DNA of 37,050 nucleotides from Planctomycetota bacterium (GCA_027624335.1 JAQBWV010000039.1:1-37050), one strand, 5' to 3'. Shown: positions 10,008-19,131, numbered from the stretch's first letter. The notes: generated from the sequence alone by a model not told the origin. Translations and numbers: made by a program.

Positions 10008-10627
10008 GCGTCTTCCAATCGACCTTCCGGCTCGCTTCTGAGCTCACAGGTGTGGCATGACTTCGGATTCCAGACACGTAGAGAATGGCGTGAGTATATC
10101 TACGACGGGGACGTACGCCATGACGTTGGACGGGTCACGCGTCTTTACGAAGCAATGAGAAGTCGATCGACATGGCCGGGCAAGACTCTCCGGACGACAC
10201 GGACGAAGCAATCGTTACGTATGAGCAGGCTGCTCGTCGGGAACACGTTCTGCGCGAGGCAGCGGGATTGCCGACCGATCCGGTTAAACGGTGTCGGAAG
10301 TACCGATGCTGCTGACAGAGTGAACCTCACCTTCAGATTGGTGCAGACAGAATCGATCTGGACTGCAGGTTCGGAACGACCGTCGTCTCGCTCAGCATGC
10401 GTAAGTCAACCACGAGACGATCGATCCATAGTTCAGGTTCAGTCGCTGTGAGAGTTGCTACTGCACACAAATCGAGAGTTCAATCGATTCCTGACGAGTT
10501 GAGGACGACTTTCCACTTGACCATTGCCGAATTGAAGAATGGTCTCGCACGAGTCATTCCGAGCGGGGCAGCTGGAGCTGAAGAAGCTCACCCTTCACAA
10601 CGAGAAAACTCCTGGGAGAGTGCGGCT
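10008..10627. other. Divergent intergenic region
   Basis: This 620-base gap separates the minus-strand PQQ-like gene from the plus-strand lipoprotein gene and should hold promoters for both. The only coding signal I can support inside it is the small frame at 10172-10315. The rest, including an upstream extension of the lipoprotein frame from 10397, has no recognisable content. Confidence 0.5.
10172..10315 (+). CDS. Possible 47-residue small protein
   Basis: An ATG at 10172 opens a 47-codon frame with a GAGAAG about 10 bases upstream. The product is acidic at the N-terminus (DSPDDTDEA), then has a helical segment (IVTYEQAARREHVLREAAG) and a basic Cys-rich end (KRCRKYRCC). The even use of plausible codons and the helix-like pattern look more coding-like than the longer frames that cross it. 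I do not recognise the family, and conservation would be needed to prove it. Confidence 0.4.
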   Translation: MAGQDSPDDTDEAIVTYEQAARREHVLREAAGLPTDPVKRCRKYRCC

Positions 10628-12706
10628 ATGGTGAATCTGCATCGCTGGTTGAAGCGAACTTCGCCACATCTTGTCATTGCCGGGACGCTTGTGATTTCCG
10701 GCGTCGCCGGATGTCGCAGTACGCAGTACTCCGCAACCACCCTGGAGCCTGGCTATCCGCCCCACGCTATTCCCTTCACCATCCCGGGAGTTCCCGTCGC
10801 AGAACCGACAGGAACTCCGTATGACGAACCGGATCTGCCTCCGGAAGCCCCCGGAAGTGAATTGATTCTTGAGGCTCCCGCGCCTCCGCCAATTGGTACT
10901 GGAATCGGTACAGGAACAAACTCCGCGATCGATGACAGCGGAACGACCAGCGCAGCAGCAGGATCTTCGATTGACGGTGTTCCGCCGAAGGCTCCTGTTC
11001 CCGAAGACGCGCCTTTGGATGTGCTGACGTCCGTTGAGCAGACTGAGCCGACGCAGCGTGAGACCGAGCAGAACCTTGGTGTGACGAAAAACTCTGGAAC
11101 TGTTGGAGCCTCAAATCCGCTCGACGAGAGCAACCTGATTCCGGATGACAGTCCGCAGATCACTGGAACACCGGACATCGGCGGCTCGACCGGAGAACCA
11201 GAGGCGGCAACGTCAGATACTGCGAACCCGGTAACAGAAAACGGTGAGCCGACACTGGCAAACCCGCTCATCAAGAGTTTTGAGTCATCATTGGCAAATC
11301 CGGAAGTCCCGATTCCAACTCCCGCACAGAGTGCCAGCAAAGACGACGTCAAGGCGGAATTGCTGCCAGAGATCAATCTGCCAGAGATTTCTTCCGAAGC
11401 GGCTGAACGGGTTGAATCAGCGGTCGAGGAAAACACGACGTCCGCTCCAGAAACTTCGAATCTGTTTCCACCGCCGAAGGTAGAACTTCCGCTCTTGAAG
11501 GATGCAGATTCCACGCTGACTCCTCGGGATGCTGACGCTGGCAAAAACGTGAATGTCGATCGGGGTGTTGATAAGAATTCCATCGTGCTTCCACAGTCTG
11601 TCGACAAAGACGAACCAGAAAACGGTGGCGCAGCATCGCTGCCCGTCGTAGCGCCGAGCATCGTCCCCGGACAAACCACGACGGCGATTCGATTGACCAC
11701 TCCGCTGCCTGAACCGCTGTCGCCGACAAATTCACAGAAAACAGGAAATGCGCCGAAACCATCCGAAGAACTTCTGGCGTCAATCGCCAGACTCGATGCG
11801 AGTCGACCATCGACCAGTCCGCTCAAGGGTTCGGCAGGTCCACGACCACTATTCCCAACCAATCCATCCAGAAAGGACGTCGGCGAAGACGCCATTACTG
11901 TCGTTGCGGAAATCTCATCGCCAGCGCACAGCGTTGTTTTCGATCAGGACGGAAACGCATTCGTCACTCATGGAAAGGACATTTCCATCGTGTCGCCTGA
12001 TGGCAATGTCGACGCATGGGCCTCGATGGGGGCTCCTCGCGGTCACGTTGTCCTTCGGGATGGAACTCACCTGGTGTGCGATGCCAGTCAGCGAGCGATC
12101 GTCAAACTGAGCTCGGCTGGTGAACAGTTGGGGAAACTTGCCACTCGAAGTGACGGCTACTTCCTGAGAGCCCCCAACAATCTGGTCGTCGATTCTGACG
12201 GCGGAGTCTACTTTTCCGATCCCGGCTATGCCCGCATCCGGAATCCGATCGGCCGAATTCACTACGTCGCTCGCGATGGGAGCGTCAATGTCGTCGCCCA
12301 GGAATTGGCGTTTCCCGAAGGCCTCGGTCTTACTCCCGATGGTTCCAGACTGTTAGTCGTTGAAAGCCAGAATCAACAGGTGCTGCAGTTCGAACTCCTG
12401 TCCCCCGGACGCGTTGGGCCGAAAAGTACTTTCGCGGAACTTCCAAAGATTGCTGGCGGAGAAGTAGACGGTTTCGCCAACGGCCTCACCGTTCGTCCGG
12501 ACGGTCGAGTCTTTGTCGCTCACGGCGACAGGCAGCACGTGCAAATGTTTTCGCCTGACGGTCGTCTGCTGAAGTCGATCGGGATTGGAGCATCAGTGAA
12601 TAGTGTCGCTTTTCGAAGCGATGACTTCAGTCGGATCTTCGCGACCGGCGGTACGCGATCTGGCAATGGCTCCGGTCAACTGTTCGAAGTCAAGATCGCG
12701 GAATGA
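10628..12706 (+). CDS. Lipoprotein with SMP-30/gluconolactonase-like beta-propeller
   Basis: The 692-residue product begins with a lipoprotein signal: a positive N-region, a hydrophobic core and lipobox VAGC with the lipidated Cys at residue 29. Residues ~30-420 are a long low-complexity linker rich in Pro, Thr, Glu and Ser. The C-terminal ~270 residues form an SGL-type six-bladed propeller, with PNNLVVDSDGGVYFSDPGY and FPEGLGLTPDGSRL typical of SMP-30/gluconolactonase proteins. It is probably tethered to a membrane with the propeller held outward. The ATG at 10628 is chosen because of GGGAGAG upstream and the clean lipobox; a frame extension to 10397 adds 77 residues with no signal. The ligand or substrate is unknown; a lactonase is one option. 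Confidence 0.8.
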   Translation: MVNLHRWLKRTSPHLVIAGTLVISGVAGCRSTQYSATTLEPGYPPHAIPFTIPGVPVAEPTGTPYDEPDLPPEAPGSELILEAPAPPPIGTGIGTGTNSAIDDSGTTSAAAGSSIDGVPPKAPVPEDAPLDVLTSVEQTEPTQRETEQNLGVTKNSGTVGASNPLDESNLIPDDSPQITGTPDIGGSTGEPEAATSDTANPVTENGEPTLANPLIKSFESSLANPEVPIPTPAQSASKDDVKAELLPEINLPEISSEAAERVESAVEENTTSAPETSNLFPPPKVELPLLKDADSTLTPRDADAGKNVNVDRGVDKNSIVLPQSVDKDEPENGGAASLPVVAPSIVPGQTTTAIRLTTPLPEPLSPTNSQKTGNAPKPSEELLASIARLDASRPSTSPLKGSAGPRPLFPTNPSRKDVGEDAITVVAEISSPAHSVVFDQDGNAFVTHGKDISIVSPDGNVDAWASMGAPRGHVVLRDGTHLVCDASQRAIVKLSSAGEQLGKLATRSDGYFLRAPNNLVVDSDGGVYFSDPGYARIRNPIGRIHYVARDGSVNVVAQELAFPEGLGLTPDGSRLLVVESQNQQVLQFELLSPGRVGPKSTFAELPKIAGGEVDGFANGLTVRPDGRVFVAHGDRQHVQMFSPDGRLLKSIGIGASVNSVAFRSDDFSRIFATGGTRSGNGSGQLFEVKIAE

Positions 12707-12744
12707 TCTCGCGATGGCTCATTCGGTAAGCACGTTCTGGCTCG

Positions 12745-13737
12745 TTACGAGTTGAGCTTCAGCACTCGTTCCGCGTTGCCTCGAAATACTTTGGCTGCGA
12801 CTTCTGGCGGAAGATAGAGGCTGTCAAACAGCTCGAATTGTGGAACGTTCTGCCCAGGCTGCAGGTAGTCGGTTCCGAACATGAGTCGGTCCTGTCGACG
12901 GATCATGAACTCGCGGCCAAATTCGCGATCGCGACTGATTGAGTTTGCTCCCGATCCTGCGGACAGGTCGCCGTAGAGATTCGGATACGCTTCCATCAGC
13001 TTGTCGATTGCTCCTCCTTCGCGAACTTTCCCTTTGGGATAGCTCATGAGTTCTTCCTGAGTGAGCCCGCCGGAAATCGATGCCCACCAGCCAGGCCCGT
13101 GCCCCATAAAGTTCAACTTCGGAAACGTGGCCAGCGCGTGTTCCAGTCGAGGCAGCCCCGGCTGGTCTTTGCCTCGCTCATTGTCCATGTGGAACAGCAG
13201 CGGGATCCCAAGTTCCTCGCAGACGTCATAAATCTGCATCATCAGTGGGTCGTCGAAATTGAGCCCGACTTTGTGTTCGCCGAACCCGCGTGCTCCCTGC
13301 TCGACGTACCTGCCAATGACTTCGAGAAACCCCTTGCGACCACCTCGCAGCGAGGTTCGCGGGTCGATGGAGCAGAACGCGACGAAACGGTCCGGATGCT
13401 TTTTTGCCGCTGCCAGAGCTGGCTCGGTCAGCTGCAGAAAGCTTGAAGATTCCGGAGACGTCAGCGGCAGCAGTACCGACTTTTCGACGTCGTGCTCGTC
13501 CATCCACGTCAACAGTCCGTCCGTCGTGAGTTCCTTGTTGCCGTTCCATGTAGTGCCGATGTGCGTGTGGACGTCGATATACTTCGTGGCTTTTTTCGAT
13601 GTCGACTCTGCAGCGTACAGACCAGGCATAGAGAACCGCCCTGTCGGTCCTGGACTCGATGTGCCGCTTGCTACGAGACTCGCGACACCAACTGCCGCCG
13701 CACCACGCTTCAGAAACTGACGTCGATCCAGTTGCAT
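12745..13737 (-). CDS. Tat-exported amidohydrolase-family protein (TIM-barrel hydrolase)
   Basis: The 330-residue protein belongs to the amidohydrolase_2 (metal-dependent TIM-barrel hydrolase) group, whose members include decarboxylases and lactonases. DVHTH (residues 55-59) supplies the first metal ligands; LLFHMDNE, NFMGHG and a late 'MFGTDYLQPG' Asp motif complete the expected set. The N-terminus has a twin-arginine signal, RRQFLKRG (5-12), so it folds before export. GGGAGAAG lies 6 bases before the ATG. It faces the lipoprotein gene tail to tail with a 38-base gap. Substrate cannot be inferred. Confidence 0.85.
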   Translation of the reverse strand: MQLDRRQFLKRGAAAVGVASLVASGTSSPGPTGRFSMPGLYAAESTSKKATKYIDVHTHIGTTWNGNKELTTDGLLTWMDEHDVEKSVLLPLTSPESSSFLQLTEPALAAAKKHPDRFVAFCSIDPRTSLRGGRKGFLEVIGRYVEQGARGFGEHKVGLNFDDPLMMQIYDVCEELGIPLLFHMDNERGKDQPGLPRLEHALATFPKLNFMGHGPGWWASISGGLTQEELMSYPKGKVREGGAIDKLMEAYPNLYGDLSAGSGANSISRDREFGREFMIRRQDRLMFGTDYLQPGQNVPQFELFDSLYLPPEVAAKVFRGNAERVLKLNS

Positions 13738-14015
13738 CGTACTTCTCCCAGGTTATCGGTGATCTTCGATTGGCGGAATCCGTCTGGTCAAATGTGCTCA
13801 CAGTAAGGGACTGATGGGCGACAACATGACGACGAACATCTCCTGCTGCAACGCTTTGCTGACAGTCTGCTCTCGCCCAGAGCCCGACACTCGACGAACA
13901 TGCATCGAGGCGGAATACTGACCGGAATCATTCGACGTTCGTGAAGAATATCGACAACGTGTTTCAGACACGTCTCCAGTGAAAGTTACCTCACAGCGAT
14001 TAACCAGGCCAACTC

Positions 14016-15047
14016 ATGAACGAATCCATCCGCCAGGCGTTAAGCCAAATTCTTGATGGAGAAACGATTCCACGGGCAGCGACCGAAGCGGCATTCGCTG
14101 CGATCATGGATGGAGAATGTGGAGAGATCGACATCGCCGCTCTGTTGACTGCTCTGAGTGTCCGAGGGGAAGAAGTCGAAGAGATCGCCGGGGCAGCGGC
14201 TGTGATGCGGCAGCGGGCGACGAGAATCGAATGCCAGTCACAAGGACTGCTTGACACCTGCGGGACAGGTGGCGATCGACTTCACACGTTCAACATCAGC
14301 ACCGCGACGGCTTTCGTTGCCGCCGCCGCGGGCGTACCTGTTGCCAAGCACGGCAACCGCAGTGTGTCGAGTTCCAGTGGTTCTGCTGATGTCCTGGAAT
14401 CGCTTGGCATCAACCTTCAGCTCACTCCGGAACAGGTGGGACGCTGCATCGATGAGGTCGGTATCGGATTCTGCTTCGCACCGCTGCTGCATTCGGCCAT
14501 GAAGAATGTTGTCCCCGTTCGAAAGGCTCTGGGATTTCGGACGATCTTCAATCTGCTGGGGCCGCTGACGAATCCAGCAGGCGCGCAATTCCAACTGCTG
14601 GGAGCTAACCGAAAACACTTTGCCGGAAAACTAGCGACGGCGCTGTTTCAGCTGGGGTGTGATCGAGCGATCGTCGTGTGCGGAAATGACGAACTGGATG
14701 AAGTCAGTCTGTGGGGTCAGACGACTGTGTTTGACGTTTCACGAGACGGCGTTGACGAACGATCCTGGGTAGCGCGTGACTTCGGACTTCCTGAATGTCA
14801 CGTCGACGATTTGCGAGTCGACGGGGCTGCCGAAAGCGCTGCCCGAATCCGTCAGATCTTCGAAGGAATGCCTGGAGCGTCACGAGACATCGTTGTCGCG
14901 AATGCCGCTGCCGCGTTGATCGCCGCCGGAAAAGCAATCGAGCCTGCGGCGGCGGCGGGTCTTGCTGCGGAAGCGATCAGCAGCGGTCGAGCGAAAAACA
15001 TCCTGGAACGATTGGCCATCACTACCAACGACCTCAAGGCAAGCTGA
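14016..15047 (+). CDS. trpD: Anthranilate phosphoribosyltransferase
   Basis: TrpD transfers a phosphoribosyl group from PRPP to anthranilate, the second step of tryptophan synthesis from chorismate. The 343-residue length is normal. Diagnostic motifs are GTGGD (about residue 83), [23 protein letters not shown] in segments ([16 protein letters not shown]), and [11 protein letters not shown]. No other trp gene is adjacent, so the pathway genes seem scattered, as is common in planctomycetes. Confidence 0.95.
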   Translation: MNESIRQALSQILDGETIPRAATEAAFAAIMDGECGEIDIAALLTALSVRGEEVEEIAGAAAVMRQRATRIECQSQGLLDTCGTGGDRLHTFNISTATAFVAAAAGVPVAKHGNRSVSSSSGSADVLESLGINLQLTPEQVGRCIDEVGIGFCFAPLLHSAMKNVVPVRKALGFRTIFNLLGPLTNPAGAQFQLLGANRKHFAGKLATALFQLGCDRAIVVCGNDELDEVSLWGQTTVFDVSRDGVDERSWVARDFGLPECHVDDLRVDGAAESAARIRQIFEGMPGASRDIVVANAAAALIAAGKAIEPAAAAGLAAEAISSGRAKNILERLAITTNDLKAS

Positions 15048-15100
15048 ATGTGGCTGACACATTCCTGAGAAACCGGGAAGAAACAGGTTTTCGGATTGTC

Positions 15101-15141
15101 GTAGGACCGGTTCCTGCCGACCGGTGGGAACCGGCCCTTAC
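15101..15141. repeat. 41-base REP-like palindrome between trpD and the thioredoxin-like gene
   Basis: The element runs from GTAGGACCGGTTCC to GGAACCGGCCCTTAC. The core stem CCGGTTCC (15107-15114) pairs perfectly with GGAACCGG (15127-15134) and the outer arms pair imperfectly. It is intergenic and GC-rich, like dispersed REP elements. It overlaps an upstream-extended reading frame of the next gene, which is one reason I reject that extended start. Confidence 0.6.
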
Positions 15142-15204
15142 CGTCGGCGAATTTCAATGACATCGGGAAATGATTACGTCCCCGTTCCTGAGGAGAAGAT
15201 GACG

Positions 15205-15831
15205 ATGTGGACCCGCTGTTTGAAGGTTGCTCTTCTTACTTTCACGATGCTCCTGTGTTTGTCAGTGAACGCGACGGGGGCTCGTGCGGCAAAGTTCAAC
15301 CGGATCCTGGACATCGGTGCGAAAGCTCCCGAGTGGAAGGACCTTCGCGGCACCGATGGCAGGTCACACAGTCTTGCGGACCACAAGGAAGCCAAAGCGA
15401 TCGTCGTCGTATTCACGTGCAATCATTGTCCAGTCGCACAGGCTTACGAAGAGCGATTGATCACGCTCGCAAAGCGGAACAAGAAGGAGGGAGTGACGAC
15501 GATTGCCATCAGCGTGAGTCGCTACGAAGCTGACGACTTTGAATCCATGAAGAAGCGGGCGAAGGATCGGAAATACCCGTTCGCTTACTTGCAGGATACG
15601 TCTCAGAAGACCGGGCAGGACTATGGTGCGTTGGCGACGCCGCAGGTGTTTCTGCTTGATCGTGATCGACGCGTTGCTTACATGGGCAGCATCGATGACA
15701 GCATGCATCCGGGAAAGGTGACCGAGCGATTCCTTCAGCAGGCGATCGACGCCGTACTCATCAACAAGCCGGTCGAAGTTGAAGAAACCAAGCCGATCGG
15801 CTGCCCCATTTTTTACGACCGCCACCCCTGA
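15205..15831 (+). CDS. Exported thioredoxin-fold (AhpC/TSA-like) redox protein
   Basis: After a signal peptide (MWTRCLKVALL onward, cleaved near ARA at about 27-28), the 208-residue product has a peroxiredoxin/thioredoxin-like fold. FTCNHCPVAQ holds a CxxC pair at about residues 72 and 75, in a position expected for the active site of this family, followed by 'DTSQKTGQDYGALATPQVFLLD', whose TPQVFLLD segment corresponds to the cis-Pro loop. The likely role is thiol-disulfide exchange or peroxide reduction outside the cytoplasm. The start at 15205 is chosen by the signal peptide and GAGGAG 9 bases upstream; ATG at 15199 is equally in frame. Confidence 0.75.
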   Translation: MWTRCLKVALLTFTMLLCLSVNATGARAAKFNRILDIGAKAPEWKDLRGTDGRSHSLADHKEAKAIVVVFTCNHCPVAQAYEERLITLAKRNKKEGVTTIAISVSRYEADDFESMKKRAKDRKYPFAYLQDTSQKTGQDYGALATPQVFLLDRDRRVAYMGSIDDSMHPGKVTERFLQQAIDAVLINKPVEVEETKPIGCPIFYDRHP

Positions 15832-16133
15832 TTTGATGAATCACTGAGCACCGAATCTCCGGGGCTCGGAAGGATCGGACGCAAATGGTCAAATTCTCAG
15901 CGATCGCAAGAAACCACGTTTTTTGATGATTTGCCGCGTATTAGTTGACTTTACGAGAGTCGACACCTTAATAATCCCCCGCCGTTCAGCGTTGCCTGAA
16001 CGTCACTGAATGCTCAGTTCACTCTGATTTCCGGTCGGTTCCCGACTGCAGGTGTGAGTCGAGGATCACAAACCGGCGTAACGACAGCGTACAGATCTCC
16101 AGATGGCAATCTCATTGAAAGGATGCGCCCCCG
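15832..16133. other. Intergenic region upstream of the HU-like gene
   Basis: The gap contains an AT-rich block near 15920-15975, with a sigma-70-like promoter candidate, and then a GC-mixed leader of about 150 bases. I see no coding frame. The long leader could be a regulated 5' UTR but I see no recognisable riboswitch. Confidence 0.5.
15945..15975 (+). promoter_or_regulatory. Possible sigma-70-like promoter for the HU-like gene
   Basis: TTGACT at 15945-15950 resembles a -35 box. A -10 candidate AATAAT at 15970-15975 matches TATAAT at five of six bases but the spacing is 19, slightly long. It lies about 160 bases before the gene and in the most AT-rich stretch of the gap. Confidence 0.35.
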
Positions 16134-16472
16134 ATGGTGAAGAAAGCAGCAGCACCGAACGCAGCAGGCAAACCACTGACCAAGAGCCAGGTTCTGAATA
16201 ACCTCTCTGAATCAACAGGTGTGGCCAAGAAGGACGTCATGGCAGTGCTCGACGGACTCAGTGGTCTGATTGAGGATTCGATCGGCAAGAAAGGTCCGGG
16301 CACATTCACTCTGCCGGGCCTGTGCAAGATCATGGTCAAAGCCAAGCCGGCACGACCAGCCAGAAAACACGTCTGGGTTCCACTGGTCAAGGAATACCGT
16401 GACATTCCGGCCAAGCCGGCATCGAAAGTCGTCAAAGTGACTCCACTGAAGCGCCTGAAGGATATGGTTTAG
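16134..16472 (+). CDS. HU-family DNA-binding protein
   Basis: The 112-residue protein matches the bacterial HU/IHF fold: LTKSQVLNNLSESTGVAKKDV near residues 15-35 is the helical dimerisation part, then LIEDSIGKKGPGTFTLPGL, and a basic arm region (KAKPARPARKH) that would grip DNA. It is likely a nucleoid-associated architectural protein. The C-terminal part departs from E. coli HU and has a Lys/Pro-rich tail, as in several planctomycete HU-like proteins. A strong terminator follows, so it is probably transcribed alone. Confidence 0.8.
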   Translation: MVKKAAAPNAAGKPLTKSQVLNNLSESTGVAKKDVMAVLDGLSGLIEDSIGKKGPGTFTLPGLCKIMVKAKPARPARKHVWVPLVKEYRDIPAKPASKVVKVTPLKRLKDMV

Positions 16473-16617
16473 GACCACCCGACACTTCAATCGACGAATG
16501 GCATCTTGCCGGAATGTGGTTGTCGTCAAGCAAGTAAACAGGATCACGTCGGACGGCGTGTGACTGTATGTTAGACTATGACGAACATCGACGATTGAGG
16601 ACGATGAGAACAATTGA

Positions 16618-16660
16618 AAACGCCGCGGCTCCCTATCGAGTCGCGGCGTTTGTTTTGTTT
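16618..16660 (+). terminator. Rho-independent terminator after the HU-like gene
   Basis: A perfect 10-bp stem, AAACGCCGCG (16618-16627) with CGCGGCGTTT (16642-16651), is followed by GTTTTGTTT. It fits a terminator for plus-strand transcription from the HU-like gene. Confidence 0.8.
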
Positions 16661-16753
16661 CCGGGTGTAGCGACGTCGAATGCCCGACGCTCTTCGAACT
16701 TTGACAGGTAAGTGCAGCCTGGTGTCCGCTTCACAACCAGCACCGGGCGTGAA

Positions 16754-16791
16754 AAAACGACCGCCTGATCGATTGACCAGGCGGTCGTTTT
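16754..16791 (-). terminator. Bidirectional terminator of the DUF3467 gene
   Basis: A perfect 14-bp stem, AAAACGACCGCCTG (16754-16767) with CAGGCGGTCGTTTT (16778-16791), lies 21 bases beyond the stop of the minus-strand gene. On the minus strand the stem ends in six Ts; on the plus strand it ends in four, so it could stop transcription in both directions. Confidence 0.8.
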
Positions 16792-16812
16792 CATAAATCG
16801 TTAGCAGCCTGA

Positions 16813-17202
16813 TTAGGCGTTGGTGCGCTTAACTCGTCGGCGAACATCTGTTTCCAGAACGCCGAATGCCTGCTCATGACGCTGCAGTGCCATCGAAAGA
16901 GCGCTCAGCAGTCGCTTGGCAGTAAAGTGATTCATGATGATTCGCTGCGTTACCGGAACCTTTACTTCGCCTGTGGCATAAGGGTTTGGGTTAAGTCCGA
17001 GGTCCAGAATAAGTTCTTCTGGGGTGCTTGATACGCGGCAGAAGTTGGCGTAGCCAGCTGTGACACTGCTGTCGTCGACGATCAGCGTCTGCTGTGCCTG
17101 AGCCGCAGCTGGCGCCGCAGCTGGCGCCGCAGCTGGTGCGTCAGCTGTTGCTGTCGCTGTGTCCTGTGAATCGTCTGCGGATAGTGAGTCTTTTTTCGCC
17201 AC
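16813..17202 (-). CDS. DUF3467-family protein
   Basis: The 129-residue protein belongs to the DUF3467 family of uncharacterised bacterial proteins. The core 'GYANFCRV' then 'STPEELILDLGLNP' and the C-terminal 'AKRLLSALSMALQRHE' with FGVLE are typical. The N-terminal ~40 residues are an acidic then Ala/Pro-rich low-complexity tail, coded by a 12-bp tandem repeat. No enzymatic motif is seen and no function is established. It has its own terminator. Confidence 0.8.
   Translation of the reverse strand: MAKKDSLSADDSQDTATATADAPAAAPAAAPAAAQAQQTLIVDDSSVTAGYANFCRVSSTPEELILDLGLNPNPYATGEVKVPVTQRIIMNHFTAKRLLSALSMALQRHEQAFGVLETDVRRRVKRTNA
17102..17149. repeat. 12-bp tandem repeat in the DUF3467 gene
   Basis: The unit GCCGCAGCTGGC occurs at 17102-17113 and 17114-17125 exactly, at 17126-17137 with one change at the last base, and degenerately at 17138-17149. 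It encodes an in-frame Ala/Pro tract, so changes in copy number would alter tail length without a frameshift. Confidence 0.75.
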
Positions 17203-17890
17203 TGTGTTCGCTCCCTGGATTAGAGTGTCGCTCTCTGTGAGTCGACGAAAGACGTCGCAAACCGGCTACGGTTAACAACCCGCAGCTAGCCAATCGGCAT
17301 GCAACACGTAAAAACTAACGATGATTCCTCAATTGAATCAACGGCAATCCTTTGTTCCTCGAAACTACCTGCCCCTTAAACCGAAAGTAAGGGGGAAGGG
17401 GTCGAATGGGCACACTTCCCTTGAGCGGTAACGGGCTAAATCGATTTGGTCCGTCAGAACGTCAATTGAACTAGCTTGGCGCGACGAAACGGCAGCTCGC
17501 CAGCACACGCTTCGATGCTACGCTTAACGCTTTAGTTCCCGACGTCTGGTAACGGCGTGCCGGTCTTCGCAGATTCAGGGATTAGCGATTGTTGTCAGGC
17601 TTTCTCGCAGGTATGCCTGACGGCCACTGCGGATTGCCAGTCTGGTTATGAGCTGGCTTCCGCTTCAAGCCAGGGTTGCGCGGAACTCTCAATCGATTGT
17701 GGCGACGCCACGAATGAGATGTTTCTGTCGACGCTGTTGCTGTTGAGAGAGAGTCACGGGGCCACGAATGTCTCACTCTTGTCCGTAGGCAGTAACCGTC
17801 TGCTCCTGAATTCCAGATCGCGTTAGACAAATCACTGCAGGATCATGATCCTCTTGTTTCGAACGCCAGTCGCCGAAAGCAAAAGCCTGC
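17203..17890. other. Long divergent intergenic region before the secretion cluster
   Basis: This 688-base gap separates the minus-strand DUF3467 gene from the secretion operon and should hold promoters for both. It includes a hairpin CCCCTTA / TAAGGGG (17372-17394) and a small dyad TGATTC / GAATCA (17322-17340). An 89-codon frame (17557-17826) lacks any family signal and I do not call it. Confidence 0.5.
17372..17394. repeat. Hairpin in the divergent gap
   Basis: CCCCTTA (17372-17378) pairs with TAAGGGG (17388-17394) around a 9-base loop. It is the clearest dyad in the gap and could be an operator or part of an untranslated leader; no regulator is adjacent. Confidence 0.35.
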
Positions 17891-19099
17891 ATGACTTCGA
17901 CATTGAACGATCGCTACAACGCAGTTCTGGATGCACGCACTGCTGGAAACACGGTGTCGGCAGTTGAACTCGTCGATAGCGTTCTCGAAGCCGCGAGGCA
18001 GTCCGGAGCGAGCGATGTTCATTTGATTCCACTTGAATCCGGTCTTGACGTGTTGTGGAGGATCGACGGCGTACTGCATCCCGTCACGCAACTCGCAAAC
18101 AATATCGCGACCAACGTCGTCGCGAGGCTGAAGGTGCTTTCGGGGCTGCTGACTTACCGTAATGAAACGCCGCAGGAAGGACGAATCCAAAGTCCTACGA
18201 ACGACGACGTGGAGATGCGCGTCAGCACGTTTCCGACGTTATTCGGTGAGAAGGCTGTAATTCGGTTGTTTGCCGGCTCAGGCCGATATCAGCGATTGGC
18301 AAGCCTCGGGTTACCTGCAGACGTTCGATCTGGACTGGGTGACGTTCTGATGGAATCCGGCGGGGTGACACTCGTCTGTGGACCTGCTGGCAGCGGGAAG
18401 ACCACGACGATTTATGCCTGTCTTCGAGAATTGGCAGACAAATTCGGATCTCAGCGGAGTCTTGTCAGTCTGGAAGACCCGATCGAAGCGGTGATTCCCG
18501 GAGTGGCACAATCGCAAATCAACCCGACGGTCGGCTTCGATTACGAGACAGGACTGAAGTCGCTGATGAGGCAGGATCCGGAAGTCATCCTGGTTGGCGA
18601 GATTCGCGATCGAGTCGCGGCGGAGACCGTTTTTCAGGCGGCGTTAACCGGTCACCTTGTGTTAACGACCTTTCACGCGGGGAGTGCGACGGGAGCCATC
18701 TGCCGTTTATCAGATATGGGTATTGAGCCTTACCTTCTGCGAACGGGACTGCTGGGAATTGTCGCTCAACGACTCGTTCGAAAGTTGTGTGAGTGCTCAC
18801 GGGAATCATCAGAAAGTGAATCGTTGCTGGGACTCGACATGACATCCTGTCGAGTTCCGACCGGTTGCGAAAAGTGTCGAGGCACCGGGTACTACGGCAG
18901 GCTGCTGCTGGCGGAATTTCTTCGCACAGAATCTTCAGAAGTTGGACGGGCCATTCTGTCGCAAAGCGACTCGGACGAGCTGGAGTCGCTGGCCGTTTCT
19001 GCTGGGATGAAAACCCGTTGGAAGCGGGGACTTGAAGCAGCAAACAGCGGCGAAACAAGCCCTGCCGAATTACGACGTGTCTTTGGGTTTTCCGGATAA
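17891..19099 (+). CDS. GspE/PilB-type secretion ATPase
   Basis: This 402-residue protein is the assembly ATPase expected to power pseudopilus growth at the cytoplasmic side of the membrane. It shows SGASDVHLIP with RIDG (N2E domain), Walker A GPAGSGKTTT (about residues 164-173), the Asp box SLEDPIEAV, Walker B in RQDPEVILVGEIRD, the His box HLVLTTFHAG, and a C-terminal zinc site of Cys pairs (CEC ... GCEKCRGTGYYGR). It lacks the extra N-terminal (N1E) domain that many GspE proteins use to bind GspL, which fits the absence of a GspL gene here. It is the first gene of an eight-gene cluster. Confidence 0.9.
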   Translation: MTSTLNDRYNAVLDARTAGNTVSAVELVDSVLEAARQSGASDVHLIPLESGLDVLWRIDGVLHPVTQLANNIATNVVARLKVLSGLLTYRNETPQEGRIQSPTNDDVEMRVSTFPTLFGEKAVIRLFAGSGRYQRLASLGLPADVRSGLGDVLMESGGVTLVCGPAGSGKTTTIYACLRELADKFGSQRSLVSLEDPIEAVIPGVAQSQINPTVGFDYETGLKSLMRQDPEVILVGEIRDRVAAETVFQAALTGHLVLTTFHAGSATGAICRLSDMGIEPYLLRTGLLGIVAQRLVRKLCECSRESSESESLLGLDMTSCRVPTGCEKCRGTGYYGRLLLAEFLRTESSEVGRAILSQSDSDELESLAVSAGMKTRWKRGLEAANSGETSPAELRRVFGFSG

Positions 19100-19131
19100 T
19101 TAATTTCGACAAGGCAACAGCAGACGAATTC

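Larger units (their letters stand above)
16473..16812. other. Convergent intergenic region with two terminators
   Basis: The plus-strand HU-like gene and the minus-strand DUF3467 gene converge on this stretch. It holds two strong stem-loops (16618-16660 and 16754-16791) and no gene. Confidence 0.6.

Noticed and set aside
10397-10627. Upstream extension of the SGL lipoprotein
   Set aside because: Adds 77 residues with no signal and displaces a clean lipobox; a ribosome site exists at the later ATG.
10753-11895. 380-codon minus-strand frame rich in Ser and Gly
   Set aside because: It mirrors the low-complexity linker of the SGL lipoprotein gene; the lipobox and propeller identify the true strand.
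17557-17826. 89-codon frame before the secretion cluster
   Set aside because: No family resemblance, irregular Cys content, and no good ribosome site.
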